Counted from the first letter of the stretch, positions 32,901 through 44,542 are shown. The stretch: 64,000 nucleotides of DNA from Asterias rubens (GCF_902459465.1 NC_047080.1:9770866-9834865), one strand, 5' to 3'. The notes: generated by a model from the letters alone, not told the origin. Numbers and translations: made by a program.

Positions 32901-35900
32901 AAATGGCACACTGGATCATTAACGGTCGACCGGAGCTTGATATGTACGGCTACGACATCAGGTAAGTCAAACTCATTATGTCCCTTGCTCGTACCAAAAA
33001 CCGTCCACAGTACAAAACATGTGCCTAAAGGAACAGGACACTATTAAGGGGTTGCCCTTCACTTTTTTTTTCAACTGACCAGCAGGACCAGTTGGCTTGA
33101 TTTTTCACTGGTCCGCCAGGTTTTTGACTGGTCCGTCAATTGTTTTTTAAACTAATGGTATACTGTTGTATACCAATTATCTTGATTTCCGATCGTCACT
33201 ATTTCAATATGAATTGCAACATCAAGTTAACTGAATTGAAAGCCTTATGTTATTGTGTTCGTAAAGGGGTTCATTAATTTGAGTGCCTGTTTTTCTTTGA
33301 AAAAATTATTAATAATATTATTAATTAAAGGGTCTATGTAACTTTTGTAGGACAAAAACACAATGTCCACAGAGTTACACTAAATTTACACAGTTTGAAG
33401 ATAATCATAGTAGAAAGCTTCCCTGAAAATATTACGTGCTGAGGTGCTTTAGTTTTTGGGAAATGAGTAAAACAATGTCATGAAAATAAATTTTGTGTCA
33501 TGAGACGAAAATTATTTTAATCATTTACAAACATATTTTCATAGCATTGTTTTACTCATTTCTCAAAAACTACAGCACCTCAGTAAGTAATATTTGAAGG
33601 GAAGCTTTCCACTATCATTATCTTCAAACCCTGTAAGTTTAATGTTAATCGATGGACATTTTGAAAAAGTACCCAAATCCTTTAAAGGCAGTGGACACTT
33701 TTGGTAAATACTCAAAATAATTATTAGCAGAAAACCTTACTTAGTAACGAGTAATGGGGGATAGTATAGATCAGTGTGAGAAACGGCTCCCTTTGAAGTA
33801 ACGTAGTTTTCGAGATAGAAGTAATTTTCTACGAGTTTGATTTTGAGACCTTAGAATCTGAAAGCACACAGCTTGGTGACAAGGTTGTTTTTTCTACCTT
33901 TATTATCTCGCAACTTCGACGACCAATTGAGCTCAAATTTCCACAGGTTTGTTATTTTATGCATATTTTGGGATACACCAAGTGAGAAGACTGGTCTTTG
34001 ACAATTACCAATAGTGTCCAGTGTCTTTAAAATTAAAATTGTAATATTTGTTGATATGTTTTTCGTAGACGGTTCCACCCCAAGGTGAGCCACCATGCTA
34101 AGTGGGTCGACGATCGAAGCCAAGAAGCGTATGCCAAGAATTACTCCACTGTGTTTCCTCATGATGAACCGTTAGCGGGCCGAGGAATGAGGAAAGATGC
34201 CGTGCACAAGGTAGCGAGTCTTTCTCTTTACAAACCACACATAAGACAAGGTGTTATATGTCATTTGCAACACCACTAATCTCATCTTTCTCATATCTTG
34301 CAAAGTTGTTGGTGTTCACACAAACAAGAACTATGCTCTCCAGCAAACAATAACTTCAGCTTTCTTCTCATCTACTGTATTGTAAATCTGTATTATAATT
34401 CAGCGTGGCGACTGCGCTGAGCAGATTGTTTTAACAAACCAGGAATAATCTAAATTTCTCAAGTAGACCATTCACAATACATCTGCATCTTCTTTGCAAA
34501 GCATGCCTGGATGGAACTTATCTGCTGGTTTTTCTGGACTAATTTTGACAAGGTCCCTTTAAGCAATTTGTGACAGCTAATTATATTGTTTTCTTTCTAA
34601 ACTGTTCAACAAGCAGAAAATGCACCGAAGAGACTTGAATATTATGTTAATGTCTCTATACAACAGGTCCTAGAAGATGCTGGATGTGTGTACCAAGAAA
34701 GACTAGGATGGGAACGACCAGGCTGGTTTGCAACTGATGGCCCGGCTCCGGTAAGTACCTTTCATAGCCTGGTTGTTATCACATTTCTTGAAAAGGCTGT
34801 TGGTTTGGTTGTGTGTAGAATTTGACTGGTTCTTGCAAAGTTTGTTGTATTTGTGTAGAGGGTGACTAGGATGCGGAGGACCAGGCTGGTTCTTGCAAAG
34901 TTTGTAGTTTTTGTGTAGAGTGTGACTGGGGTGGGAACGACCAGGCTGGTTGCCACTGATAGCTCTGCTCCTGTAAGTATCGTTCATAGCCTGGTTCTTG
35001 CAAAGTTTGTAGTTTTTGTGTAGAGGGTGACTGGGGTGGGAACGACCAGGCTGGTTGCCACTGATAGCGCTGCTCCTGTAAGTATCGTTCATAGCCTGGT
35101 TCTTGCACAGTTTGTAGTTTTTGTGTAGAGTGTGACTGGGGTGGGAACGACCAGGCTGGTTTGCCACTGATAGCGCTGCTCCTGTAAGTATCGTTCATAG
35201 CCTGGTTCTTGCAAAGTTTGTAGTTTTTGTGTAGAGTGTGACTGGGGTGGGAACGACCAGGCTGGTTTGCCACTGATAGCGCTGCTCCTGTAAGTATCGT
35301 TCATAGCCTGGTTCTTGCAAAGTTTGTAGTTTTTGTGTAGAGTGTGACTGGGGTGGGAACGACCAGGTTGGTTTGCCACTGATAGCGCTGCTCCTGTAAG
35401 TATCAGTCATAGCCTGGTTCTTGCAAAGTTTGTAGTTTTTGTGTAGAGTGTGACTAGAATGGGAATGACCAGGCTTGTTTTTTTTTTAAAGTAGCTGTAT
35501 CAAGGTTGAATTAAAATTTAAAGGCTTGTTCTTGTGTGTCCCCCCCACGACTAAATGTACAGTGTATCTTTTAAAACTAGGACATGAATTTGCTTTGCTT
35601 ACTTGTATAAAAATAATGTGTACTTTCCGTTGATTATGTTGAATAGGTTTTGGAATATGACTACTATGGTGCTTACGACAACCCAAAACATGAAAACCAT
35701 CGCTATGCAGAGCTCCTTCAGGACGATTACACGTTTGACTTTCCAAAGCATCATGATATTGTAAGATACAAGTTATTTGTAATTGTATTTAAATTTTTCT
35801 AGTTTATTTTACTAGATGATTTTACTTTCATTAAAGGCAGTGGACACTATTGGTAATTACTCAAAATAATTGTGAGCATAAAACATCACTTGGTAACGTG

Positions 35901-38900
35901 TAATGGGGAGAGGTTGATAGTGTAAAACATTGTGAGAAATGGCTTCCTCTGAAATGACGCACATGTAGTTTTCGAGAAAGAAGTAAAAAAGTTGGGAAGG
36001 TAGTGCATTCTGCTCTACCAACCAAGCTCCCTAGTGGATGATACCCATGCCTACATCCCTACGGAGTGTGAAGTGGGTAACCCTGTTTCAGCCCCAGGAG
36101 TATGTGGCTCCTAATGGATGATACCCATGCTTGCATCCCTACGGACTGTGAAGGGGGTAACTCTACTTCAGCCATAGGAGTAGGTGACAACATGCCTCTG
36201 GTGGCAGTTGATTTGGGTCGACAGCCAGAGAATCGGTTGAGTGTAGCCCTCACCTTGAATTTGCCATTCCGCCTGGTGATGTAAGGCGATTTCTCATGTT
36301 TAAAGTTGTTTGTCATGAAATGAACCATTTTTTAATCAATGTGTTTTTAAGTTACTGTTTTGTTGTGATTTATCATTTGGATTATTGTTGCTTATAAATT
36401 ATCTTTTGCAATTTGTTATAATCTTTAATTGCTAACTTTAATGTGTCTTTTTGAATGGTTATTTATTTTTAGTATTTTTTATTGTGATTTCAGTAAAGTT
36501 TAACCATTCTTTAAGGGAGCTTACCCGTACTAATTTATAGTTTGCAGTCAAGTTATTGATGTGAAATATGAAATATTCTTTTACTATCTTTTTTTCGTTT
36601 TGTAGATTGGGAATGAATGCTTGTCTTGCCGTAATGGGGTCGGCATTTTCAACATGTCGTACTTTGGTCAGTTGTACCTAACTGGACCAGATGCTCAAAA
36701 AGCTGTAGACTGGATCTTCACAAATGATATGACCAAACCTGCAGGTCTGTCACTTTAGTTAAATCTACTGGCAAATAATAATAATAATATCAATTGGTTT
36801 TTATAAAGCCTTTACACACCAACTCTCAAAGCGCTTCAAACATTATTACCCCTGATCACTGGCCCTTTTCATTTCTTAAACCATCTCAGCTCCCTTGGGA
36901 GTATACAGCCTGTGCTGCCAAATATGTAGCGCACTAAGCTAAATCAATCATAAGAACCATCTCTGCCCTCACAGGTCCCCATTTACCCCTGGGTGGAGAA
37001 AAGCAATTGTAGTTAAGTGTCTTGATCTAGGACACAAGTGTCAGGATTCGAAGCCACACTGTGCTGAACAGAAACAGCAGAGCTTGAGTTTGGCTACGAA
37101 ACACCCCACCCTGGCTAGGTAGATAATGTTCTTTTGAGAACTTGCCTTGCTGCATATCAGGTGCAAAAATTTGGTGTAATTTCTGGCTACAGTTAATGGT
37201 TGAGTGGTTTCTGACTGGCTCCCCCGACCGATATTGACAAAATAGGGTGACCACCAAAATAGGGGTAGATAGCTCATTTAGTTGAGCGCCAGGACGTTAA
37301 TCTGGAGGTTGTTGGTTTAGGACCGTGTCTCAACAATTCTTCTTTGGTTAGAGGGTTTGGGTACTTTTTGTTCAACTAAAAACACAAAAAATCCAATGGT
37401 TTATATTAAGCCCACAGAGGTTTAAAGATAAATACTTGCTGAGGTGCTGTAGTTTATGAGAAATGAGTGAAATAGTTTCCTGAAAAAAAAAATTCTGTCT
37501 CAGTAGGACATTTTAACTTAAACAATGACGCGACTCTCCTGAAAACATGGCTCAGTGATTTTCACTTCTTTTTTTTCCAAAATCTTGACAACTAGTGATG
37601 CTGAAACTTCCACTGCTACATCTTCATTCACAGGGAATAGGAATTCATGGCTTGGCCAAACCTTGATCTACAAAAAGTTTTAAAACCCTTTATAACACCA
37701 AATCATCTTTCTTATTTGTTTCTAGGATCTACGATGTACACCTGCGCCCTCAACAAAGATGGCGGAGTGGAGAGTGACCTCACAGTTTCCGTTGTCGAAA
37801 GCGGCACTGGCTCGCCGATCGATCCTTCCTTTGATGGGCATGGCTTCTACATTGCCGCGGGAGGGGGCGTGACGCAGCATGTCAAGACGCACATGCAAAC
37901 GGCGATTCAAGACGAGCGATTCGATTGCACAATCTTGGACCATTCTGACGATATGGGAGTTTTGAGTATCCAGGGACCAAAAAGGTACGTATGTTGATTT
38001 TGTGAAACTATCATTTATAAATAATGTATATCATTACAGGAAAGAGCCATTCCAGAATTTCTGAGTTTGGCCACAATATCTCGGAAATAATACACCCTTT
38101 TCACTGATAGTATGTTAGGCTTTACTCCATAGTTCCCTGTACTTGTCAATGTTTTTCACGGAAGTATGGAAATATATTTGTGTTTGATTTGATTTCAATT
38201 AATTGAATTTGAATTGATTGCGTTATCCTGGTCATAAAACTTGATGGTTGAGCAGTTATTATGTTCAGGGCAGTCAGAAGCCATACTAGTTTGTGCATGA
38301 TCCAATTAAGCCCTCTGTAAAAGAATTACATGGAGATAACAGGTGTGAGTTGACAAATAAAAAGGATGTTTTTATTTAAGCCTCTTATTTCAATGGAGCT
38401 TTCCTATAATGATTCATTTGATGGTAAATTTGTAGGGATTTTTATGTATTTTTTTTAGTGCCCTTAATAGAATACTCTCACATATAATTGATATTGTCTT
38501 CTGTTTTTTTTTTTTTTTAATTTAATGAAAATAATGTTACATTATTTTGTTCAGTAAATTACTGATCGAGTAAAGTGGAGCTCCACTGGAGTGCCACGGC
38601 AGCTCAGGGCTGTTAACTCCCCAGGGGTTAAAGGAATGTTTTTGGCCCAATGACCAGGGCCCTATTTCATGGCTCTGCTTACCGCCGAATTCCGCGCTTA
38701 CGATCACTGTTCCCCGCTTACGTTCACGGTTCCCCGCTTACGTTCAAGCGCCGAATTTCTGCGCTAGCCTTGTAAGCGTAGAATGTTTAGTAGCGTTGAG
38801 TACGCACACGCAGAAGCCAAAATTTGCCGCTAACCCGTGAAATACGCTTGCCGTAAGCACAGAATTCCCTGCTTCCGTAAGCGCCGATTCTGTGCTTACG

Positions 38901-40324
38901 GTGAGCAGAGCCATGAAGTTGGGCCCAGGGCACTAATGTGAACCGCTACTTTAAATTTCTAAATAAATTCATCATGATCCAATTTATTTTGACCAGTCGA
39001 GAAGTCTTGCAATCACTGACATCAACCGATCTGAGTAACGAAGCGTTTAAGTTCAACACCCACAAACTGATGACTGTCGGTGGTCACACGGTCCGCGCTA
39101 TACGTCTGTCGTTCGTCGGAGAGCTAGGATGGGAGTTGCATGTTACCAATGAAACGTCCGTAGCCGTTTATCAAGCGGTGATGGAAGCTGGCGCCCGGTT
39201 TGGTATCACTAACGGTGGCTACAGGGCTCTTGACTCGCTCAGTTTAGAAAAAGGTGGGTTGAAAATATTGTTGTATTGTTGGCCAGAGTCCAAATGGAGG
39301 GCTTTGGTCGAAAGGGCCTATTTAATCAATTATAGAGCAGCAATTTTAAAGATGCTGAGTTAAACATCGGGGATAATTGTCTCTAGCTATCAGGTATTCT
39401 CGATGGTCTAGTTTGTAAGACATCTGCTCTAGAATGTCAAAGGTCGTGGGTTCGACTCACACCTGGGTAATAAACCTATGGGTTTTTGACGTTGGTACTC
39501 TGTTTTCGCTGCGAATGCTTTGCAAGAGCTGAGCACAGCTCAATTCTTGTGAGTTTGTTTTTTGTGAATTTGTGACATCGAATTGGCAGGAAGTATGAAC
39601 TGGGCTCACCACAGATACAAGAAACATGTTAATGTAAATTTGGTACTTAGTTGTAAAAAACAAACACTTTTTTAGTGGTTGAAGGATTGATGTTAAAACG
39701 GAGAGGAAAATAGTTTGGTAGCTTGGCTTCCTCTTTTTGATGTCAATATGATTTGTCATAAACAGGTTATCATCTATGGCGAACTGACCTCCGGCCAGAA
39801 GACACCCCTCTTGAAAGTGGACTAGGCTTTGTGTGCAAGTTAAAGAAGGATACTCCATTCCTTGGTAGAGAGGCAGTCGAAAAACAGAAAGCAGAGGGGA
39901 TCAGGAAAAAGAGAGTGTGTTTCACAATTGACGAGTGAGTAAAGTTTATTGATCCTTTTGATCTTTAATTCTTATTTATTATTAATCTTTTCCCTCCTAA
40001 ACCAATTTGTTTCCTATTTTGTAGCATCTAACTTCAAATTTGCATCTCTTTTCACTCAGACATCTACCTCTACTTGGCTTTGAATGCATCCGTCGTAACG
40101 ACGAGGTCGTTGGCTTCATACGACGCGGTGAGTTCGGTTATCACATCAACAAGAACCTCGGTTACGGCTACGTGAGTAATCCCAACGGGGACGTCGTTAC
40201 AAATGAGTTCCTCACAGAGGGGACTTACACTATCGAGAGGCTGGGCGAGGTCTACAAGGCTGAGCTTCATTTAAAAAGTCCATTTGATCCGCAGAACAAA
40301 CGCATCAAGGGGATTTACGAGTAG
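26951..40324 (+). CDS. SARDH: Sarcosine dehydrogenase, mitochondrial, complete
   Basis: Fifteen coding exons: 26951-27245, 28406-28584, 29202-29381, 30587-30710, 31307-31512, 32041-32170, 32784-32961, 34069-34210, 34667-34750, 35647-35760, 36606-36744, 37726-37984, 38997-39253, 39766-39934, 40060-40324. Sum 2721 bp, 906 aa (human 918); phases all agree. The enzyme demethylates sarcosine to glycine in the mitochondrial matrix using covalent FAD and tetrahydrofolate, passing electrons to ETF. The N-terminus (Arg/Ser/Ala-rich, [10 protein letters not shown]) looks like a mitochondrial presequence. The FAD-binding loop is GGGSIG (61-66); the expected flavinylated His is H96 in TTWHTGG, where relatives have WHTAG or WHAAG. 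The C-terminal half is the GcvT-like folate domain ([26 protein letters not shown]), ending KRIKGIYE. Start chosen for the presequence and family length. A splice-site minisatellite fills the intron after exon 9. Confidence 0.96.
27403..27787 (-). mobile_element. 380-bp-family MITE, complete
   Basis: SARDH intron 1. TIRs aaaggcagtagacactattg / caatagtgtccactgccttt. The interior has cacttcagagggagccgttt and tttcgagacctcaag; this copy is reversed relative to 57182-57565. Confidence 0.9.
27941..28321 (+). mobile_element. MITE, variant of the 380-bp family
   Basis: SARDH intron 1. Ends ttaaagggaaagtacacgtt and acgtgtaccttccctttaa; same internal order as the 380-bp family but with a distinct terminus, as at 1-53. 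Confidence 0.85.
28739..29122. mobile_element. Long palindromic MITE, GGAACACATTGCCTTGGATC family
   Basis: SARDH intron 2. Left aaaggaacacattgccttgg and right ccaaggcaacatgttccttt; the arms stay complementary to the centre (gcggtcggccatttatggga-type arms meeting at aatttttgactcccc). A second copy at 50452-51078 is split by a SINE. Confidence 0.88.
30180..30495 (+). repeat. Three-copy repeat, about 80-110 bp units
   Basis: SARDH intron 3. The unit aatgctttaagataaagttg, (c/t)tatc(c/t)gattcg, tttttctttctcaga, tttatacaattcatat recurs at about 30184, 30290 and 30385; the middle copy lacks the ggccatttttgtg piece. Confidence 0.85.
32305..32640 (+). mobile_element. tRNA-derived SINE (S2), single-headed copy
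   Basis: SARDH intron 6. Head ggtccagtggttagactgcc, then ggacttgcaaccacaag (box A/B-like); body ctgctgatttcacagtgact, gattggtgcaattcata, cttgcgagttcccttgattg; tail cacaaacaaacaaacagg. It is the direct relative of the multi-headed copy at 60412-61075. Confidence 0.8.
33335..33682. mobile_element. MITE, GTACCC family, nearly complete
   Basis: SARDH intron 7. Begins taaagggtctatgtaacttt and ends aaagtacccaaatccttta, with pairing inner arms around cattgttttactcatttctc. It abuts the next MITE directly. Confidence 0.75.
33683..34030 (+). mobile_element. 380-bp-family MITE, complete
   Basis: SARDH intron 7, ending only about 38 bp before exon 8. aaaggcagtggacacttttg to accaatagtgtccagtgtct. Its right end supplies part of the sequence just upstream of the exon 8 polypyrimidine region. 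Confidence 0.9.
34751..35480 (+). repeat. 106-bp minisatellite made of exon-9 end plus 5' splice site
   Basis: The SARDH intron after exon 9 holds about six units. Each carries gggaacgaccaggctggttt, gccactgatagcgctgctcc and tgtaagtat, then catagcctggttcttgcaaa. The first parts copy the 3' end of exon 9 (gggaacgaccaggctggttt at 34710-34729) and its donor. GTAAGT copies lie at 34973, 35078, 35184, 35290 and 35396; the real donor is 34751. Two units have a one-base deletion in the exon-like part. Confidence 0.92.
35833..35985 (+). mobile_element. 380-bp-family MITE, left half
   Basis: SARDH intron 10. aaaggcagtggacactattg through cgagaaagaagtaaaa, then cut by unrelated repeat sequence. Confidence 0.85.
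36010..36290 (+). repeat. Two copies of the 80-bp dispersed repeat with flank
   Basis: ccctagtggatgatacccat and ctaatggatgatacccatgc open two units of the 1622-1943 family. They are followed by gacaacatgcctctggtggc and a flank (gtgtagccctcaccttgaat) also seen at 55770-55800, so this flank is part of the mobile unit. Confidence 0.8.
36777..37110 (-). mobile_element. tRNA-derived SINE (S1), reverse orientation
   Basis: SARDH intron 11. On the minus strand: box B-like region, gacacttgtg, cacttaactacaattgcttt, accc(a)ggggtaaatgggga, tgctccc-type tail region and an ATT-rich end, colinear with 50493-50815. Confidence 0.75.
38650..38935. mobile_element. Palindromic MITE, GGGCCCTATTTCATGGCTCT type
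   Basis: SARDH intron 12, ending 60 bp before exon 13. Left ccctatttcatggctctgct, taccgccgaatt pairs with right gtgagcagagccatgaagtt, gggccc. The interior repeats cccgcttacgttcacggttc. A diverged relative is at 56385-56625. Confidence 0.8.
39398..39600 (+). mobile_element. tRNA-like SINE head with tail
   Basis: SARDH intron 13. gatggtctagtttgtaagac and gtcgtgggttcgactcacac resemble boxes A and B; the tail tgagcacagctcaattcttg recurs at 40595-40615. No proper acceptor stem. Confidence 0.6.
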
Positions 40325-40482
40325 AATTCATAATCGACCAATGTCACAGGACCTTGATGCCTGGTTCCTGTGAATGCGATTGCGAATGCGAAGAAAATAT
40401 TGACGTCACAACTCTGTTTGTTCGACACCCCCAAACAAAGATATTGATAAAATAGGCAGATCGCCAACACAGGGGTTATTTT

Positions 40483-40680
40483 GGTTCAGTTGGTAGAGCG
40501 CCGGTACATTAATCCGGGGGTCGTTGGTTCGAGTCCTACTCAATTTTCTTCTTTCAATGAAAATCAACTCTGTTTTTGCTGTGAATAAGAGTCGTTGAGC
40601 ACAGCTCGAATGTGGCGAATTATTCGTTGCAAATTTGTGATGTCAATACTTGCTTTGCATTCACATTTTAAAGGTCACAA
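40483..40680 (+). mobile_element. tRNA-derived SINE
   Basis: ggttcagttggtagagcgcc (box A) and gtcgttggttcgagtcctac (box B) are well preserved. The flanks do not pair as an acceptor stem and the sequence continues into the shared tail ttcgttgcaaatttgtgatg. A degraded relative is at 37266-37350. Confidence 0.7.
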
Positions 40681-41199
40681 AGGCCAAGACCATGGGCAAC
40701 AGAGGCCCTGGGCAACAGAGGCCATGGGCAACAAAAGGCCCTGGGGCCGATGACACAAAGATCTAAGATTGATCGTTACTGCAAATCAATCATAGTTGCT
40801 AGGTGAAATGTGATGTCACAATGCAAATCATTATGGTGATACTGACAATTTGTCTTGCGATTGATAGTATTGCTTTGCGAAATTCACCCTTGGTTCCGGT
40901 GAATGCGAATGCGAAGAGAATATTGATATCCAACTCTGTTTTTCGCTCTTAATCGCTCTTAATCGCTAAACAAAGTGGTGTCACAATACAAATCACTATG
41001 GTGATACTGACAACTCATCTAAAGATGAATCTTAAAATTTTGATGTGATAGTTCAGGGTTGTTTATCCGAATTCCAACTTTTTAAAATCTACCTGGTAAT
41101 CATGGTGTTGTGATTTGTTTCTTAAGTCGGGCTCTGGGTTCACCTTATCTAGCAGACTGGATGAAAATTTGTATTATATCAATTTTACCTTTCTCAAAA

Positions 41200-41217
41200 A
41201 ATAAATCCTTGAATAAA
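41200..41217 (+). promoter_or_regulatory. Candidate poly(A) signals for SARDH
   Basis: Two AATAAA hexamers (41200-41205 and 41212-41217) about 0.88 kb after the SARDH stop. Plausible, but the intervening UTR would include a SINE. Confidence 0.3.
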
Positions 41218-41454
41218 ATATGTAAGTAATTTCATAGGCATATTACTCTATGGGATTTGAACCCAAAATGTATTCTATTATAATGTTTTACTAAAGAATG
41301 CCTCATGTATTTTTGAATTGTATTTTTTCAATCTAGACAGACTGGATGATTATCGTGATGTACTTCAATAAAATTATGAATACCTTTTTTCGTAAAATCT
41401 TGGAAGTAAATTTGTTAGTATTATTTTGTTTTTTGGATAATGTGTGAACCCTTA

Positions 41455-41925
41455 CTGTTTTAAAAGGATTCAGGTACTTTTTCTAAATGTCCACATGAGA
41501 TTTTCGATACACTATACACTGTTTGAAGATAATGATATTAGAAAGCATTTCTTCAAATATTACTTTCTGATGTGCTGTAGTTTTTTGAGAAATGAGTCGA
41601 ACAAAGTCACAAAATAATATTTGTGTCACTGAGACCAAATGTATTTGAGCATGTAAAACGCATTACTGGTAAACAGTTATGATATTATATCATAACATAC
41701 CATAACTGGTTAATACGTTCTTACATGCTAAAACTGTGACGAAAATTATTTTTGTGACATTGTTCTACTCATTTCTCCAAAAAAACTGCAGCACATCAGC
41801 AAGTAATTTTTAAGGGAAGCTTTTTACTATCATTATCTTCAAACCGTGTAAATTTAATGTAAATCTGTGGACAGTGTGTTCAGTTTTTTTATTAGAAAAA
41901 AGTACCTAGCCCTTTAAAGTTATAA
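41455..41925. mobile_element. MITE, GTACCC family
   Basis: From aaaaggattcaggtactttt to aaaaagtacctagcccttta, with central arms that pair (tgagaaatgagtcgaacaaa / tgttctactcatttct). It lies in the left-only part of the segmental duplication. Confidence 0.75.
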
Positions 41926-42269
41926 TGCACGTTTGCGTTGTATCAATTTCGGCTCGAACAAACCTGGGCAATTACCCCCAAAAACTAATGATCCAAGAAA
42001 GAGAATTATAGAACTGTTTTTAATATAAAACATTGTTAGAAAACGACCCCTTTTGAAGTAAGTTCTCGAGAAAATTGTAATTTTATGACCCAAACTTTGA
42101 ATCTGAGCGGATTCAGCTAGGTCTTAGGCATCTGAAGAACACAATTCTATGCAACAAAGGTTTATTTTTCTTTCATTATTCTCCTCAAAACCTCGATGAC
42201 CAAGAGAACCAGAATTTCCATAGGTTGGTTTCTTTCTGCAAAATGTTGGGATACACCAGTTGAGGATAC

Positions 42270-42555
42270 CGGGCACAGTTTCATAGCGCTGCTTTACGGT
42301 AAGCAAATTTTAGTGCTAACTGTAGCAGAAATATTTGCTAAGGTGCAAGCGTATTTCACAGGTTAGCAGAAAAATTGGCCGGCCATATTGTGCGTTGACC
42401 ATGGATTTGCATTGTGACGTCATTTATTTTCGTGTGGTAGGCACCGGGAGGTTGGCATGCCTTGCATGTGCTTACGGTTAGCAGCGCTATGAAATGGAAA
42501 TTGCACAGTAAGCACAAAATCGGCCGCTAAGCAGCGCTATGAAATTGGGCCCAGG
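42270..42555. mobile_element. MITE, GGCCCAATTTCATAGAGCTG family
   Basis: Left ggcacagtttcatagcgctg and right gcagcgctatgaaattgggc, then ccagg. The centre has cacaggttagcagaaaaatt. Confidence 0.75.
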
Positions 42556-42722
42556 TCTTTGACAACGAAAAGAAAAAAATATATATAAATCAAACAAAAA
42601 ACATAACAATAAAAACAAATTACAGAAACGCTCCATTAACAAAGAAAGCTTCCAAAATAATACATCCTTTTCGCCTTTTCCAACTCGCACCTGTTATCTC
42701 CAAGTAATTCCTTATCGAAACA

Positions 42723-42858
42723 GTGGTACACAGTCTTATAGTTGGGGATCAACAGCATTTTTTGGGAGTAATTACAAACAGAATCCAGCACCTTTAAATG
42801 GAGGAGCGTTCAATATTATGAAGGCCGTGTTTAACAAAGACGAGGCTATAGCGGCTTT
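42723..42858 (+). pseudogene. Isolated exon-like open segment, function unknown
   Basis: Bounded by gaaacag before 42723 and a possible donor, tttag|gtaaag, after 42858. One frame stays open for about 60 codons, including SYSWGSTAFFGSNYKQNPAP and then AFNIMKAVFNKDEAIAALG. The second part faintly recalls annexin repeats (KAM-x-GLGTDEEAI), but the match is too weak to name. No neighbouring exons were found, so it may be an exon relic or chance. Confidence 0.25.
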
Positions 42859-43023
42859 AGGTAAAGACTGTTTAATTGCTATCAATTCAAATACTGCGAC
42901 TGACTTGCCACACTAATACAAGAGCATTACTTTGGTAGGAAATCTACCTTGAAATTTCAATCAACTCTCTGTATGATCGCAAGGTTGGAATTTAAGAATA
43001 CTTAATTTATTGCGCGATTTCTG

Positions 43024-43303
43024 TTTAGAGACAGTGGACACTATTGGTAATTACTCAAAATAATGTTTAGCATACTACTTCTTGGAAACGAGTAATGGAG
43101 AGCTATTTTGGTTTATTTTGTGAGAAACGGCTCCCTCTGAAGGAACGTTAATGAGAACGAAAGTTTTTTCTCACTCAAATATTTGAATTGGATTCGAGAC
43201 CTCAGCTGAGGTATCGAATCCAAGTATCTGAAAGCACACACCTTGTGCGAAAAGTGAAAAAAACTGGTCTTTGACGATTACCAATAGTGTCAAGTGCCTT
43301 TTA
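43024..43303 (+). mobile_element. 380-bp-family MITE, shortened
   Basis: gacagtggacactattggta to ttaccaatagtgtcaagtgc, with the usual gagaaacggctccctctgaa inside; about 100 bp shorter than full copies. Confidence 0.85.
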
Positions 43304-44162
43304 ATCTTTGCCCTCATTTTATAAATTGGCGCTTGACTGATAAAGAGATGGTTACTCGAACAAAAAAGCCCTTAATTATTGGTTGCTTTGTTTCCAACAA
43401 AATAACACTATATTTATTAATATTCTTTGACATCGTTTACAAACTGTGTTCTTGCTTTGCATTTAAAGGTGGCCTCAGGTCGACCTTGCTTCAACAACAA
43501 AAGCAGTTGGCGATTGACTTTTCAGGATCACACTGCGCCTGAGCTAAGATCATCGGGAACTTTTCAGTCGGCGATTATTTACGATCTGAGCGTAACTGCG
43601 ATGATTTTAAGACAATCGGAAACAGTCGCGCCGCTCAACTTTTTCCATATTACCCAGCATGACATGCACTTAGCTTGTACAAAAAAATGGCGGACGTGTT
43701 CCGTCGACCAAGGGCGTTTAATTTACCAAGAACGGTTTTGCACGGGGCGGACTCAACTGCATATGCAAATGTATCCGGGCGGACACAATTGCATTATGCA
43801 GTTAGCGTCCGGGTGGACACGATTGCATATGCAAAACCGTCCGGCGGACATTATTAGAGGACATTGCATGCGACACAGGCTTTGGGCTCCCTATTCTCAA
43901 CCCTGGTTTGCAAAAACGTGTATTGGGCTGTGACATTTCAATTAAATTGTCTATGCCCGTATCTCTATATAATTACGCACGTCTCCACTTTTACTTTTAA
44001 GATTTTATTCAGATGTTTGCATGGTCATAATTTTACTATAATCGAAGCTTGTTAAGTGACCGACAATAACAATGATTATGATCAATATTACGTCCCACTT
44101 CACGCGGTCCAAATAACACTTTCGTACCTAATTGTAGTGTTTCTGTGCTTGTTTCCATCAGG

Positions 44163-44542
44163 CTTTAAAGACAGTGGACACTATTGGTAATTGTCAAAGA
44201 CTAGCCTCACAGTTGGTGTATCTCAACATATGCATAAAATAACAAACCTGTGAAAATTTGAGCTCAATCGGTCATCGAACTGGCGAGATAATAATGAAAG
44301 AAAAAAAACCACCCATGTCACACGAAGTTGTGTGCGTTTAGATGGTTGATTTCGAGACCTCAAGTTCTAAATCTGAGGTCTCGAAATCAAATTCGTAGAA
44401 AATTACTTCTTCCTCGAAAACTATGGCACTTCAGAGGGAGATGTTTCTCACAATGTTTTACACCACCAACCTCTCCCCATTACTCGTTTATGCTAACAAT
44501 TATTTTGAGTAATTACCAATAGTGTCCACTGCCTTTAAAGAC
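44163..44542 (-). mobile_element. 380-bp-family MITE, complete
   Basis: ttaaagacagtggacactat to atagtgtccactgcctttaa; reversed relative to 57182. A truncated second copy follows immediately (44541-44720, gacactgaataattgtcatc), a tandem arrangement. Confidence 0.9.

Noticed and set aside
34703..35410. Overlapping repetitive ORFs on the minus strand
   Set aside because: Shadows of the 106-bp minisatellite in the SARDH intron; no homology to a protein family recognised.
40483..40560. Possible functional tRNA gene
   Set aside because: Boxes A and B are good, but acceptor and anticodon stems do not pair and the sequence runs into a shared SINE tail. Same verdict for 1480, 39398 and 45720.
43427..43933. 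168-aa open frame
   Set aside because: Lies in the left copy of a segmental duplication, overlaps local repeats, lacks splice context and recognisable domains.
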